Below the pieces are notes generated by a model. It did not search any database. It was not told where the DNA came from and saw only the letters and a program-made list of their open reading frames with translations. The translations under genes and the position numbers were made by a program. A stretch of 11,634 bases of DNA from positions 1 to 11,634 of the forward strand of contig JAFGIZ010000025.1 of NCBI GenBank assembly GCA_016929365.1, given 5' to 3'. This document shows, piece after piece, positions 1 to 5,958 of this stretch (the stretch's first letter is position 1; each line of letters starts with the position of its first letter). This stretch comes from Lentisphaerota bacterium (lineage in GTDB: Bacteria; Verrucomicrobiota; Kiritimatiellia; UBA8416; JAFGIZ01).

Positions 1-2
1 CC

Positions 3-215
3 GGCAGCGGCATCGGCATGCATCGGCACGAGAACGAGGACGAAGTCTTTATCGTCGTACGCGGGAGCGGCGTGGTCGACGACGGCCGCAGCCGCGCGCG
101 CGTGTCGGCAGGCGACGCTACGTTGACCCGCAGCGGCGAGGGCCACGCCATTCACAACGACGGCGACGAAGACCTGGAAATCGTGGCGATGATCCTGTGT
201 TACGCGGACGCCTGA
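3..215 (+). CDS. Cupin-domain protein, 5' end outside window
   Basis: The reading frame is open from the left edge and ends at TGA 213-215. The visible 70 residues hold the first cupin motif: a Gly-rich lead-in (GSGIG), then HRH, four residues on the conserved Glu of EVF, and a Gly six residues later. This is the G(X)5HXH(X)3-4E(X)6G pattern that binds a divalent metal in small single-domain cupins. The second half has GDAT and GHAIHN, matching the second motif (PxG and the third His). An ATG at 18 lies inside the first motif and would remove part of it, so the true start is probably upstream of the window. The gene sits 10 bp before the alcohol dehydrogenase on the same strand, so the two are probably co-transcribed. 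Substrate or ligand is unknown; it may be a sugar- or small-molecule-binding cupin. Confident as a cupin, not confident of any specific role. Confidence 0.85.
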   Translation, partial: GSGIGMHRHENEDEVFIVVRGSGVVDDGRSRARVSAGDATLTRSGEGHAIHNDGDEDLEIVAMILCYADA

Positions 216-225
216 CGGGCGGGCG

Positions 226-1335
226 ATGCGGGTGCTTCCGGAAAATCTCTATCTTCCCGCGCGGACGCTCAGCGGGCCCGGGACGGCGGAGCGGCTCCTG
301 TCCGAGTGCGCGGCGTTCGGGACGCGCGGACTGCTTGTCCACGGCCGCTCGCTCGAGACGGGGGGCGCCGTGGGCCGCATCACGGCGCAATGCCCGGCCG
401 GTCTGGAGGTCCGCACCTGGCGGCACCCGGGCGGGGAGCCGACCCTGGAGCCACTGCGCAGGCTGCTGGATGTTGCGCGCAGGTGGCGGCCGGCGTGGAT
501 CGCGGCGGTGGGCGGAGGCAGTGTCATGGACATCGGCAAGGCGGCGGCGGGCCTGCTGGATGCGCCGGACGACCCGGCGGCCTACCACGACGGCGCGCCG
601 CTGCCGCCCGGCCGCACCCCGTACGTGGCCGCCCCGTCCACGGCGGGGACGGGATCCGAAGCGACATTCGTGTCGGTCCTGACCAACCCGGCGACGGGGG
701 TTAAGAAATCGATCCGCCATGCCTCGCACCTGGCGCGGCTGGTGATTCTCGATCCGCAACTGCTGGCGGGCTGTCCGCCCGGCATCATGGCCGCCTCGGG
801 TCTGGACGCCGTGACGCAGGCGATTGAAGCCTATCTGAGCCGTTACGCCTGCTGGTTCAGCGATAGCGCGGCGCTACAGGGGCTCGAGCTGCTGGCGGGC
901 AACCTGGAGGCGGTCCATGGCGGTGCGGGCGACGTGCAGCGGGAGGCGGTGCTGACCGGCAGTTACCTGGCGGGCCTGGCCTTGTCCCACGCCCGCCTGG
1001 GCGTGGTGCACGGCCTGGCGCATCCGCTGGGGAGCCGCTACGGGGTGCCGCACGGCCTGGCCTGCGGGATCTGCCTGCCGTATGCCCTGGACTTCAACCG
1101 CGAGGCGGCAGGGCCCAAATACGCCCGCCTCGGCGCGGTGCTGGGCGGCGACCCCGCGGCCGAAAGCCGCGCGCTGCTGGAGCGTCTGGGCCTGACGTCC
1201 CCGTTCAGCGGCCGGCCGTTGACCGATCGGGACGGCATCATCGAAGAAACCCTTGCCTCGGGGTCCACGCGGGCCAATCCGCGGCCCGTGGGCCGGGAAG
1301 ACGTGGCGGCACTCCTGGAGCGGATCTTTGAGTAA
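226..1335 (+). CDS. Iron-containing alcohol dehydrogenase family protein
   Basis: A 369-residue protein of the Fe-dependent (group III) alcohol dehydrogenase family, which reduces aldehydes or oxidises alcohols with NAD(P) in the cytoplasm. The N-terminal half is the dinucleotide-binding domain, with GGGS at 96-99 followed by MDIGKAAAGL, and PSTAGTGSEAT around 137-147. The C-terminal half is the all-helical metal domain. Ligand positions line up as D194, Q198, H262 (VVHGLAHP) and H276 (GVPHGLACG). Most family members have His where this one has Gln198. Length is typical or slightly short (usual 370-390). The start ATG is 10 bp after the cupin stop, with only a weak purine-rich stretch before it. 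The gene lies between a cupin and a small membrane protein in one operon. Substrate cannot be read from the sequence; phosphonoacetaldehyde-type, maleylacetate-type or general alcohol enzymes share this fold. Confidence 0.92.
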   Translation: MRVLPENLYLPARTLSGPGTAERLLSECAAFGTRGLLVHGRSLETGGAVGRITAQCPAGLEVRTWRHPGGEPTLEPLRRLLDVARRWRPAWIAAVGGGSVMDIGKAAAGLLDAPDDPAAYHDGAPLPPGRTPYVAAPSTAGTGSEATFVSVLTNPATGVKKSIRHASHLARLVILDPQLLAGCPPGIMAASGLDAVTQAIEAYLSRYACWFSDSAALQGLELLAGNLEAVHGGAGDVQREAVLTGSYLAGLALSHARLGVVHGLAHPLGSRYGVPHGLACGICLPYALDFNREAAGPKYARLGAVLGGDPAAESRALLERLGLTSPFSGRPLTDRDGIIEETLASGSTRANPRPVGREDVAALLERIFE

Positions 1336-1684
1336 GTCCCGGCCCAGCCGTTTCGCGATTGTGCTCTCGGCCTTTGTTTTCCCCGGGGCGGGCCAGGTGT
1401 ACCAGGGGCGCTGGGCGGCGGCGGGGATTTTCGGTGCGGCCTTCCTGCTGTGCTTCGTCGCCTTCCTCGTCCAGGCTTTCCGGATTATCCGCGTCTTCTA
1501 TTCGCTGGCCTTCGAATTCGATCGAACCGACACCCCGGAGATCGGGCTGGGCGCGGCGGTCGTATGGTTTCTGCTGGCCATGCTGGTGTACGGCGCCGGC
1601 CTGATCGACACGCAGCGGGCCTATCTGCGCGAGCGGCATCGCCGGGCGCTGCAGCGCCTCGAGGGGGGTGACAACGCCGTGTAA
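1328..1684 (+). CDS. Small membrane protein with FPGAGQ motif
   Basis: I place the start at TTG 1328, which overlaps the last codons and stop of the dehydrogenase. A GGAG at 1317-1320 stands 7 bp before it. An ATG at 1253 in the same frame would add 25 residues that read as out-of-frame dehydrogenase sequence. The 118-residue product begins with a basic stretch, then a hydrophobic segment ending in FPGAGQVYQGR (about 9-28), a second long membrane segment (about 31-50), an acidic loop, a third segment (about 74-93), and a charged Arg-rich tail (100-112). The PGxGQxYxG pattern resembles the turn between helices in TM2-like and DUF5683-like small membrane proteins. Function is unknown. Coupled translation with the dehydrogenase suggests co-expression, not a proven shared function. 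Confidence 0.8.
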   Translation: MSKSRPSRFAIVLSAFVFPGAGQVYQGRWAAAGIFGAAFLLCFVAFLVQAFRIIRVFYSLAFEFDRTDTPEIGLGAAVVWFLLAMLVYGAGLIDTQRAYLRERHRRALQRLEGGDNAV

Positions 1685-1694
1685 ACGGACGCGG

Positions 1695-1710
1695 TCCGGC
1701 GCCCGCCGGA
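1695..1710. terminator. GC-rich hairpin between convergent genes
   Basis: In the 32 bp between the convergent stops of the membrane protein gene and the HAD gene there is a perfect inverted repeat, TCCGGC-GCCC-GCCGGA, giving a 6-bp stem with a 4-base loop. It is followed on the plus strand by GGGGTTTC, so the T-tract is poor. A second small dyad, GGAC-GCG-GTCC, lies just to its left. It may act as a weak bidirectional terminator or mRNA 3'-end stabiliser. No consensus U-run is present, so confidence is modest. Confidence 0.4.
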
Positions 1711-1716
1711 GGGGTT

Positions 1717-2307
1717 TCAGACCGGGTCCAGAAGCAGGCGGCCCAGTTCGCGCATGGACGAGACAACGAAATCGGCCCGGCGGCCGTAGGACGGCAGTCC
1801 GGGGTTCTGGAAGAAACAGGTTTGCGTGCCGGCCGCCCGGCCCGACTCGATGTCGTGGCGGTAGTCGCCCACCATGAGTACCCGGCCGGGGTCAAGGCGC
1901 CACTGTTCGATCAGGTGCCGGACCGGCGCCGGGTGCGGCTTGAGCCGGGGGAACTCGCGTGTCACCACCCCGTCGAACCGGACGGCGTAAGCGCGGCAGA
2001 AATCATCCGCGCTGCGCCGGCTGTTGCGCGTGACCAGGCCGACCTTGAGCCCGTGCCGGCGGCAGGCGCGCAGCAGGTCGAGGCAACCCTCCTGTAATTC
2101 GCGGTTTTCCAGGGCGCGCGCTTCGTGGGCCTCGATCACCGCCCAGGCGCGGCGCCGTTCGGCCGGCGCCAGCCGGGCAATGAGCTCGGCGAGATCGCCT
2201 TCCGGCAGATCCAGCTCCCGGCGGATGGCCCGGAAATCCAGCACCGGCCGCGTCAGGGTTCCGTCCAGATCGAAAATCACGGCATCGAAAGGCATGTGTG
2301 TCTGCAT
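1717..2307 (-). CDS. HAD-superfamily phosphatase (Gph/HAD-IA type)
   Basis: A 196-residue cytoplasmic hydrolase of the haloacid dehalogenase superfamily, subfamily IA. Motif I is FDLDGTL with the nucleophile D13 and the acid/base D15; motif II is the Thr of VTRNS (T93); motif III is the Lys of RLKPHP (K123); motif IV is GDYRHD (D148, D152). A helical cap of about 65 residues lies between motifs I and II, as in phosphoglycolate phosphatase and related enzymes. The start ATG at 2307 is preceded by GAGGAA with 7-base spacing. A longer in-frame extension has no such site and crosses the putative promoter. Likely substrates are small phosphate esters such as phosphoglycolate or nucleotides, but specificity is not visible. 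It is transcribed divergently from surE, another phosphatase, and converges on the preceding operon. Confidence 0.93.
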   Translation of the reverse strand: MQTHMPFDAVIFDLDGTLTRPVLDFRAIRRELDLPEGDLAELIARLAPAERRRAWAVIEAHEARALENRELQEGCLDLLRACRRHGLKVGLVTRNSRRSADDFCRAYAVRFDGVVTREFPRLKPHPAPVRHLIEQWRLDPGRVLMVGDYRHDIESGRAAGTQTCFFQNPGLPSYGRRADFVVSSMRELGRLLLDPV

Positions 2308-2337
2308 GGCTGCGTTCCTCGACAGGCGCCGGGGTTT

Positions 2338-2367
2338 ATGGTACGAGAAAGCCATGACGAAAGACAA
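2338..2367 (-). promoter_or_regulatory. Candidate promoter of the HAD gene
   Basis: On the minus strand TTGTCT (2362-2367) is followed after 18 bases by TACCAT (2338-2343). Each hexamer matches the sigma-70 consensus at four of six positions, and the pair lies about 31-60 bases before the start at 2307. The 89 bp gap also has to hold the surE start signals, so the two divergent transcripts must overlap or abut here. Confidence 0.35.
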
Positions 2368-2396
2368 TGCCGGGAAACCGCCGGAACAGGTTGCCG

Positions 2397-3200
2397 ATGA
2401 CGCACCAGCCGCTGATAGTTCTGACAAATGACGACGGCATCCGGTCTCCCGGCCTGCGTGCGGCTGCGGAAGCCGTCCTGACGCTGGGCGAGTTGCTGAT
2501 CATGGCCCCCACGGAGCAGCAGACCGCCATGGGGCGGAGCTTCTGGGGGGCGAAGCATGAACGTTTCTACCCCGCGGACTACCCGGTGAACGGGACCTCC
2601 GTGCGGGCGTACCATTGCCACAGTTCGCCGGCACAGGTGATCGTGCACGGCCTGGATGTGCTGGTCCCGGAGGGGCGGCCGGACCTGTTGATTTCGGGGG
2701 TCAATTACGGCGAGAATCTCGGTCTCAACGTTACTCTTTCCGGCACGGTCGGCGCGGCGATGCAGGCCGCGTCGATGGGCGTTCCTGCGCTGGCGGTCTC
2801 GTTGCAGACCGACGTGGCGTACCATTATGCCTACGGGGAACTGGAATGGGCGGCCGCCCGGCATTTCGTCCAGCTTTTCGCGCGCAAGATGCTGGCCGGG
2901 GCGCTGCCGGAAGATGTGGACGTTTTGAAAGTGGATATTCCGTCCGACGCCACGCCGGAGACGCCCTGGCGCGTGACGCGCCTGGCGCGGCAGTCCTATT
3001 TCTATCTCCTCAGGCAGCCGTTGGCGCCGGAGACGAAAATCGGGGACCGGAAGGTGATCATCGACGTCGATCACGACCGCCTGGAAGCCGATTCCGACAT
3101 TCATGCCGTCGTAAACGACCGGGTGGTGTCCGTGACGCCGCTCAGTCTTGACCTGACCTCCCGCGTGGGGCTGGATGCCGTGCGGGACGTGCTGGGCTGA
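2397..3200 (+). CDS. surE: 5'/3'-nucleotidase SurE family protein
   Basis: A 267-residue SurE-family metal-dependent phosphatase, which removes phosphate from nucleoside monophosphates and is linked to stationary-phase survival. The N-terminus carries the family signature IVLTNDDGIRSPGL, with the metal-binding pair D12-D13. The second signature, SGVNYGENLG, supplies N103, and LSGTVGAAMQAASMGVPALAVS follows as in canonical SurE. Where most members have a metal-coordinating Ser in the APDREQSG loop, this one has APTEQQTAMG, giving Thr43. Length is normal for the family. The start at 2397 places the usual few residues before the LTNDDG strand; an ATG at 2367 would add ten unrelated residues. The upstream site is weak (CAGG, 6-base spacing). 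It converges with the DUF503 gene with only 11 bp between stops. Confidence 0.92.
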   Translation: MTHQPLIVLTNDDGIRSPGLRAAAEAVLTLGELLIMAPTEQQTAMGRSFWGAKHERFYPADYPVNGTSVRAYHCHSSPAQVIVHGLDVLVPEGRPDLLISGVNYGENLGLNVTLSGTVGAAMQAASMGVPALAVSLQTDVAYHYAYGELEWAAARHFVQLFARKMLAGALPEDVDVLKVDIPSDATPETPWRVTRLARQSYFYLLRQPLAPETKIGDRKVIIDVDHDRLEADSDIHAVVNDRVVSVTPLSLDLTSRVGLDAVRDVLG

Positions 3201-3211
3201 CGCCGCGGGCG

Positions 3212-3493
3212 CTACAACATTTCCGTGTGCAGGTCGACAAGTACGAAACGGGGCGTGCTGCGCAGGAACGAGCTGATGTCGGCCATGCGGGACTGGGCGA
3301 TCAGGGCATCGGCGGCCACGGTAACGAAAGCGAGTTCGGCGCTGCGCCATTGCGCCTGTTCGCCGACCTCGGCGACACTGACGTTCATTTTTTTCAGCAC
3401 GCGGTCCTTGAGACTGCGCACGACGGCGCGCTTGTCCTTAAGGGACCGCGCGCCGGGTATGCTGATGCGCGCGGTAACCAGGCCGATCGTCAC
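3212..3493 (-). CDS. DUF503 (YlxP-like) family protein
   Basis: A 93-residue protein of the DUF503 family. The hallmark is the N-terminal block MTIGLVTARISIPGARSLKDK, followed by RAVVRSLKDRVLKKMNVSVAEVG, which is typical along its whole length. The family is a compact alpha-beta fold with no settled function; in Firmicutes the homologue YlxP is encoded with translation factors and has been linked to ribosome maturation. Here it starts with GTG, whose last two bases form the TGA of the CBS gene (GTGA, 4-base overlap), so its translation is probably coupled to that gene. A GGCGAG lies 5 bases before the start. A run of seven A (KKM codons) is present in the coding strand near residue 35. There is no infB or rbfA near it, unlike the Firmicute setting. 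Confidence 0.9.
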   Translation of the reverse strand: MTIGLVTARISIPGARSLKDKRAVVRSLKDRVLKKMNVSVAEVGEQAQWRSAELAFVTVAADALIAQSRMADISSFLRSTPRFVLVDLHTEML

Positions 3494-3933
3494 GCGTACT
3501 CGCCGGAGATATAACCCTGCAGCTGCTTGTTTTCGGTCAGGACTTCGTCCAACAGCATCTTGACCGCGTCACCGATGGAGACGATGCCGACCACGGTATC
3601 GCCTTCGAGCACGGGGACATGGCGGATCCGGTGGTGGGTCATCGTGTCCATGACGTCGCGCACGTCTTGCGCGGACGTCGTGGTAATGAGTTTTTCGCGC
3701 GGGGTCATGATGTCGCCGACCGTGCGCCCGGCCAGGGTGCCGCCGGGTTCATCCACGGCGCGCAGGATGTCCCGCTCGGAGACAATGCCCTGCAACGTGC
3801 CGTCCTTATCCTGCACGACCAGGGCGCCGATCCGTTTCTCGTTGAGGCGTGAGACGCAGTCCTCGAGGGATGCGTCCGGGGCGATGGCATGGACTTCGCC
3901 GCCTTTCTGCTGCAGCAGATACTTTACACTCAT
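3490..3933 (-). CDS. Stand-alone CBS-domain-pair protein
   Basis: A 147-residue cytoplasmic protein made of two CBS motifs. CBS1 spans about residues 12-65, with RIGALVVQDKDGTLQGIVSERDILRAV. CBS2 spans about 77-130, with RHVPVLEGDTVVGIVSIGDAVK. The Asp of SERD and of IGD sits where CBS pairs contact the ribose of adenine nucleotides, so binding of AMP, ADP, ATP or S-adenosylmethionine is expected from the family. No catalytic domain is attached. A very good ribosome site, GGAGGA, lies 6 bases before the ATG at 3933. The gene is first in a two-gene operon with the DUF503 gene. Its target is unknown; such proteins act as energy-sensing regulatory modules. Confidence 0.93.
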   Translation of the reverse strand: MSVKYLLQQKGGEVHAIAPDASLEDCVSRLNEKRIGALVVQDKDGTLQGIVSERDILRAVDEPGGTLAGRTVGDIMTPREKLITTTSAQDVRDVMDTMTHHRIRHVPVLEGDTVVGIVSIGDAVKMLLDEVLTENKQLQGYISGEYA

Positions 3934-3980
3934 GCTCGATCCTCCGTACGTGACTGTGACTGTGCGTGTCGGTCACTCGA

Positions 3981-4009
3981 AGCCTAACGCGAAACGGTGC
4001 GGCGGTCAA
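3981..4009 (-). promoter_or_regulatory. Candidate promoter of the CBS-DUF503 operon
   Basis: On the minus strand TTGACC (4004-4009, five of six matches) stands exactly 17 bases before TAGGCT (3981-3986, three of six). The -35 box overlaps the stop codon of the kinase gene (4006-4008) transcribed in the same direction. The expected leader of about 40 bases contains GTGAC and GTCAC arms with a tandem GTGACT on the plus strand at about 3953-3964. The -10 is weak, so this is a reasonable but not strong call. Confidence 0.45.
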
Positions 4010-5223
4010 TCGGAAGTGCGGGATCGCTTGCGCTGCCGGCTGCCGCCGCGGCGGCGCCAGACGCCGTCCGGCCCGCATGTGCGGTCAGCACGAAGGCGTC
4101 CCGGCAGCGCCGCGGCGGGCAGGTCCGCGGCGCACTGCTCCAGTTCGGTCCGGTCGCCGAGGCCGCCGATGGCGTCCGCGGCGCGCAGGTTCATCCAGCC
4201 GGCCGCGGCGGCGAGCTTGAGGCACGTCGCCGGCGCGCGGCCCCTGAGGAGGCCGGTCAAGAACCCCGCGATGGAACAGTCGCCCGCGCCGGTGGCGCTG
4301 GCCGGGCGCGCGACGCGGAAGGCGGGGCACCACAGGTCCCGGTCCGCCCAGGCGGCCGGCTCGGGCTGCAGGCGGCCGCAGCGGGCCAGCCGGCCGGCAT
4401 CCGCCGTCCTGAGGTACCAGCCCAGCCGGCCGGCCTTGAGCCCGACGACCGCGCAGCCCATGTTGAGGAAGGCGGCGGCAATGCGGGCGTAGTCCCCGGG
4501 GCCCAGGGCGTCGAGCAGGTCGGCCCCGTCGTGGGCGGCCCGCCGCGCGGCGTAGCCCTCGGGGTCGAGGGTGAAGAACGCTTCTTCGATGCTCGGGCAG
4601 AACACGTCGACGTGGGGCAGGGTCTTGCGATAGATGGCCGGCCAGTCGGCCCGTCCGGCGGGCGAACGGGGGTCGGGAAACGAAATATCGAGCGACGTGG
4701 CTACGCCGCGCTGTTTCGCGGCGGCAAAGATGCGCTGCAGTTCTTTACCCGTGTCGGCGTGAACCGCGTCCATCAGCGTCGGGTAGCCGAAGTGGAACAG
4801 GCGTGCCCCGTCGAGCAGGGAGAAGTCGATATCCGCCCCGGTAAAGGTGTCGTTCGTGCCCGGGAAATGCAGAAACATGCGGTCCATGCCCGGGGGCGAC
4901 AGCACCACCGTGTACGAGCTGTGCTCGCGCGGCGCGGTTTTAATACCCGTCACGTCGCCATGCCGGCGGAACGCGTCCACGATGGCCTTGCCGATAAGGT
5001 CTGCGCCGACCTTGGCGACGTAGCCGACAGCGCAACCGAAGCGGCTCATGGCAAGGCCCGTATTGGAAACGACGCCGCCGGTGGCGACCGTCAGGGGGCC
5101 TATCTTGAGCAGGCCGCCCGGCTGAAACAGGGCGGCGGGCGAGGGGTCGGCCGGCGGCGGAAAGGCGGGATGCAGGTCGAGGCACAGGTGCCCGGCCACG
5201 ATCACGTCGGGAGGCTGCCTCAT
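4006..5223 (-). CDS. PfkB-family carbohydrate/nucleoside kinase
   Basis: A 405-residue ribokinase-fold kinase that transfers phosphate from ATP to a sugar or nucleoside. The N-terminal substrate lid begins with DVIVAGHLCLDLHP. The glycine-rich PfkB signature 1 is seen as GGVVSNTGLAMSRFG followed by KVGADLIGKAI. Signature 2 is SATGAGDCSIAGFL, with catalytic D315 in GAGD; the usual DT before it is SA here, which I believe is normal for this subgroup. Between them are FHFGYPTLMD and PHVDVFCPSIEEAFF. I chose ATG 5223 because GGAG stands 8 bases before it; an ATG at 5229 is too close to that site. The protein is about 80 residues longer than ribokinase, with a basic Arg-rich tail over the last 30 residues. 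Substrate is unknown. It is transcribed away from the ferritin-like gene. Confidence 0.9.
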   Translation of the reverse strand: MRQPPDVIVAGHLCLDLHPAFPPPADPSPAALFQPGGLLKIGPLTVATGGVVSNTGLAMSRFGCAVGYVAKVGADLIGKAIVDAFRRHGDVTGIKTAPREHSSYTVVLSPPGMDRMFLHFPGTNDTFTGADIDFSLLDGARLFHFGYPTLMDAVHADTGKELQRIFAAAKQRGVATSLDISFPDPRSPAGRADWPAIYRKTLPHVDVFCPSIEEAFFTLDPEGYAARRAAHDGADLLDALGPGDYARIAAAFLNMGCAVVGLKAGRLGWYLRTADAGRLARCGRLQPEPAAWADRDLWCPAFRVARPASATGAGDCSIAGFLTGLLRGRAPATCLKLAAAAGWMNLRAADAIGGLGDRTELEQCAADLPAAALPGRLRADRTCGPDGVWRRRGGSRQRKRSRTSD

Positions 5224-5273
5224 CGGCATGTCTCCGTGTACGGCGGTGCGTGCGGTTGCGTTATTCAGGGCCG

Positions 5274-5396
5274 GCATCGCGTTTGCTTTCCCGTGTGCGG
5301 CGCGCAGACAGTATCGGATCCGGGCGGTGGCAGGTAAAGCAAAAGCGCGGCGGGGACGGCGCGGCCGCGGCCCGGCGCGCATCGCGCTTGCTTTCC
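5274..5396. repeat. 18-bp direct repeat in divergent intergenic region
   Basis: GCATCGCGTTTGCTTTCC at 5274-5291 recurs at 5379-5396 with a single T-to-C change (17 of 18 identical), 105 bp apart. A related block, TTTGCTTTACC, lies between them on the opposite strand (about 5333-5343). The right copy contains the -35 box of the ferritin-like gene. The repeats may be regulator sites or a remnant of promoter duplication. Confidence 0.7.
5310..5338 (-). promoter_or_regulatory. Candidate promoter of the PfkB kinase gene
   Basis: On the minus strand TTTACC (5333-5338) is followed after 17 bases by GATACT (5310-5315, four of six matches to TATAAT). A TTGCTTT block overlaps the -35. The expected transcript start near 5303 gives a leader of about 80 bases before the ATG at 5223. 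Confidence 0.45.
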
Positions 5397-5416
5397 GGGG
5401 CCGCGGGGCCGATACT
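5388..5416 (+). promoter_or_regulatory. Candidate promoter of the ferritin-like gene
   Basis: TTGCTT (5388-5393) is followed after exactly 17 bases by GATACT (5411-5416). The same -10 hexamer is used on the other strand for the kinase gene. The expected start near 5423 would leave a leader of about 16 bases, just containing the GGGAGG ribosome site at 5425-5430. Confidence 0.5.
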
Positions 5417-5438
5417 GCAGAAGCGGGAGGTGACCACG

Positions 5439-5933
5439 ATGGCGGTATTCAACAGCGATGAAGTTTTCGAGATGGCCGTGGACATGGAGCGCAGCGCGGC
5501 GAAGTTCTACCGGCGCGCCGCGGAGCTGCACGGGGGCAAGGCCGAGACGGCTTTCCTGACGCGCCTGGCCGAGATGGAGGACGAGCACGAACGGATCTTC
5601 GAGGCGATGCGCCGGGAGCTGCCGGAGCGGCCGGCGGACCGCGGCGGCGCGTTCGATCCGTACGGGGAGGGCGTGCGTTACCTGGACGCGCTGGCCGAAG
5701 GGTCCGGAGCGGAAGGGAGCGAAACGGCCCGGGCGTCGTTGACGGGCCGGGAGAGCCTGGAGGAGATCCTCCGCACGGGCGTGTCCCTGGAGAAACAGGC
5801 GATCCTTTTTTACCTCGGGCTCAAGGACCTCGTCATCGGCGAGACGGGCAAGCGCAACGTCCAGAAAATTATCGACGAGGAAAAAGGCCACGTCGCGACG
5901 CTCATGGCGGAACTGAAGCAGCTCACGGCGTAG
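5439..5933 (+). CDS. Ferritin-like diiron protein (rubrerythrin-type, no rubredoxin)
   Basis: A 164-residue four-helix-bundle protein of the rubrerythrin/ferritin-like family. All expected diiron ligands are visible: E17 in helix 1 (DMERSAAKFY), E47 and H50 in helix 2 (EDEHERIF), E118 in helix 3 (SLEKQAILFY), and E148 and H151 in helix 4 (EEKGHVATL). A loop of about 50 residues joins the two halves. There is no C-terminal rubredoxin domain with paired CxxC motifs, so it is the stand-alone type, proposed in the family to reduce peroxides or store iron. The start ATG at 5439 has GGGAGG 8 bases upstream. The frame stays open to 5250, but that extension crosses the promoter and is low-complexity Arg/Ala sequence. 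It is transcribed divergently from the kinase and converges with the DUF523 gene 25 bp away. Confidence 0.93.
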   Translation: MAVFNSDEVFEMAVDMERSAAKFYRRAAELHGGKAETAFLTRLAEMEDEHERIFEAMRRELPERPADRGGAFDPYGEGVRYLDALAEGSGAEGSETARASLTGRESLEEILRTGVSLEKQAILFYLGLKDLVIGETGKRNVQKIIDEEKGHVATLMAELKQLTA

Positions 5934-5958
5934 CCCGCCGCGCGCCGGGGCGCCGGCC

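Noticed and set aside
226..759. Several overlapping frames on both strands within the dehydrogenase
   Set aside because: Only the 226-1335 frame carries family motifs; the others are composition shadows.
2277..3350. A 357-codon minus-strand frame opposite surE
   Set aside because: It spans the divergent promoter region and the antisense of surE; composition is His/Arg-rich with no recognisable domain.
3387..3393. A run of seven T (A7 on the coding strand) in the DUF503 gene as a frameshift site
   Set aside because: The frame is intact on both sides, with family-typical sequence throughout and no downstream structure suggesting programmed slippage.
3997..5337. A 446-codon plus-strand frame opposite the PfkB kinase
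   Set aside because: Low-complexity Arg/Gly/Ala composition and no motif, while the opposite strand has both PfkB signatures.
5250..5438. N-terminal extension of the ferritin-like protein
   Set aside because: The extension is Arg/Ala-rich, crosses the promoter candidate, and the strong GGGAGG site selects ATG 5439.
5934..5958. GC-rich dyads between the ferritin-like and DUF523 stops as a terminator
   Set aside because: Short GGCGCC-type dyads occur, but there is no T-run on either strand and several equivalent foldings, so I could not support a specific terminator.
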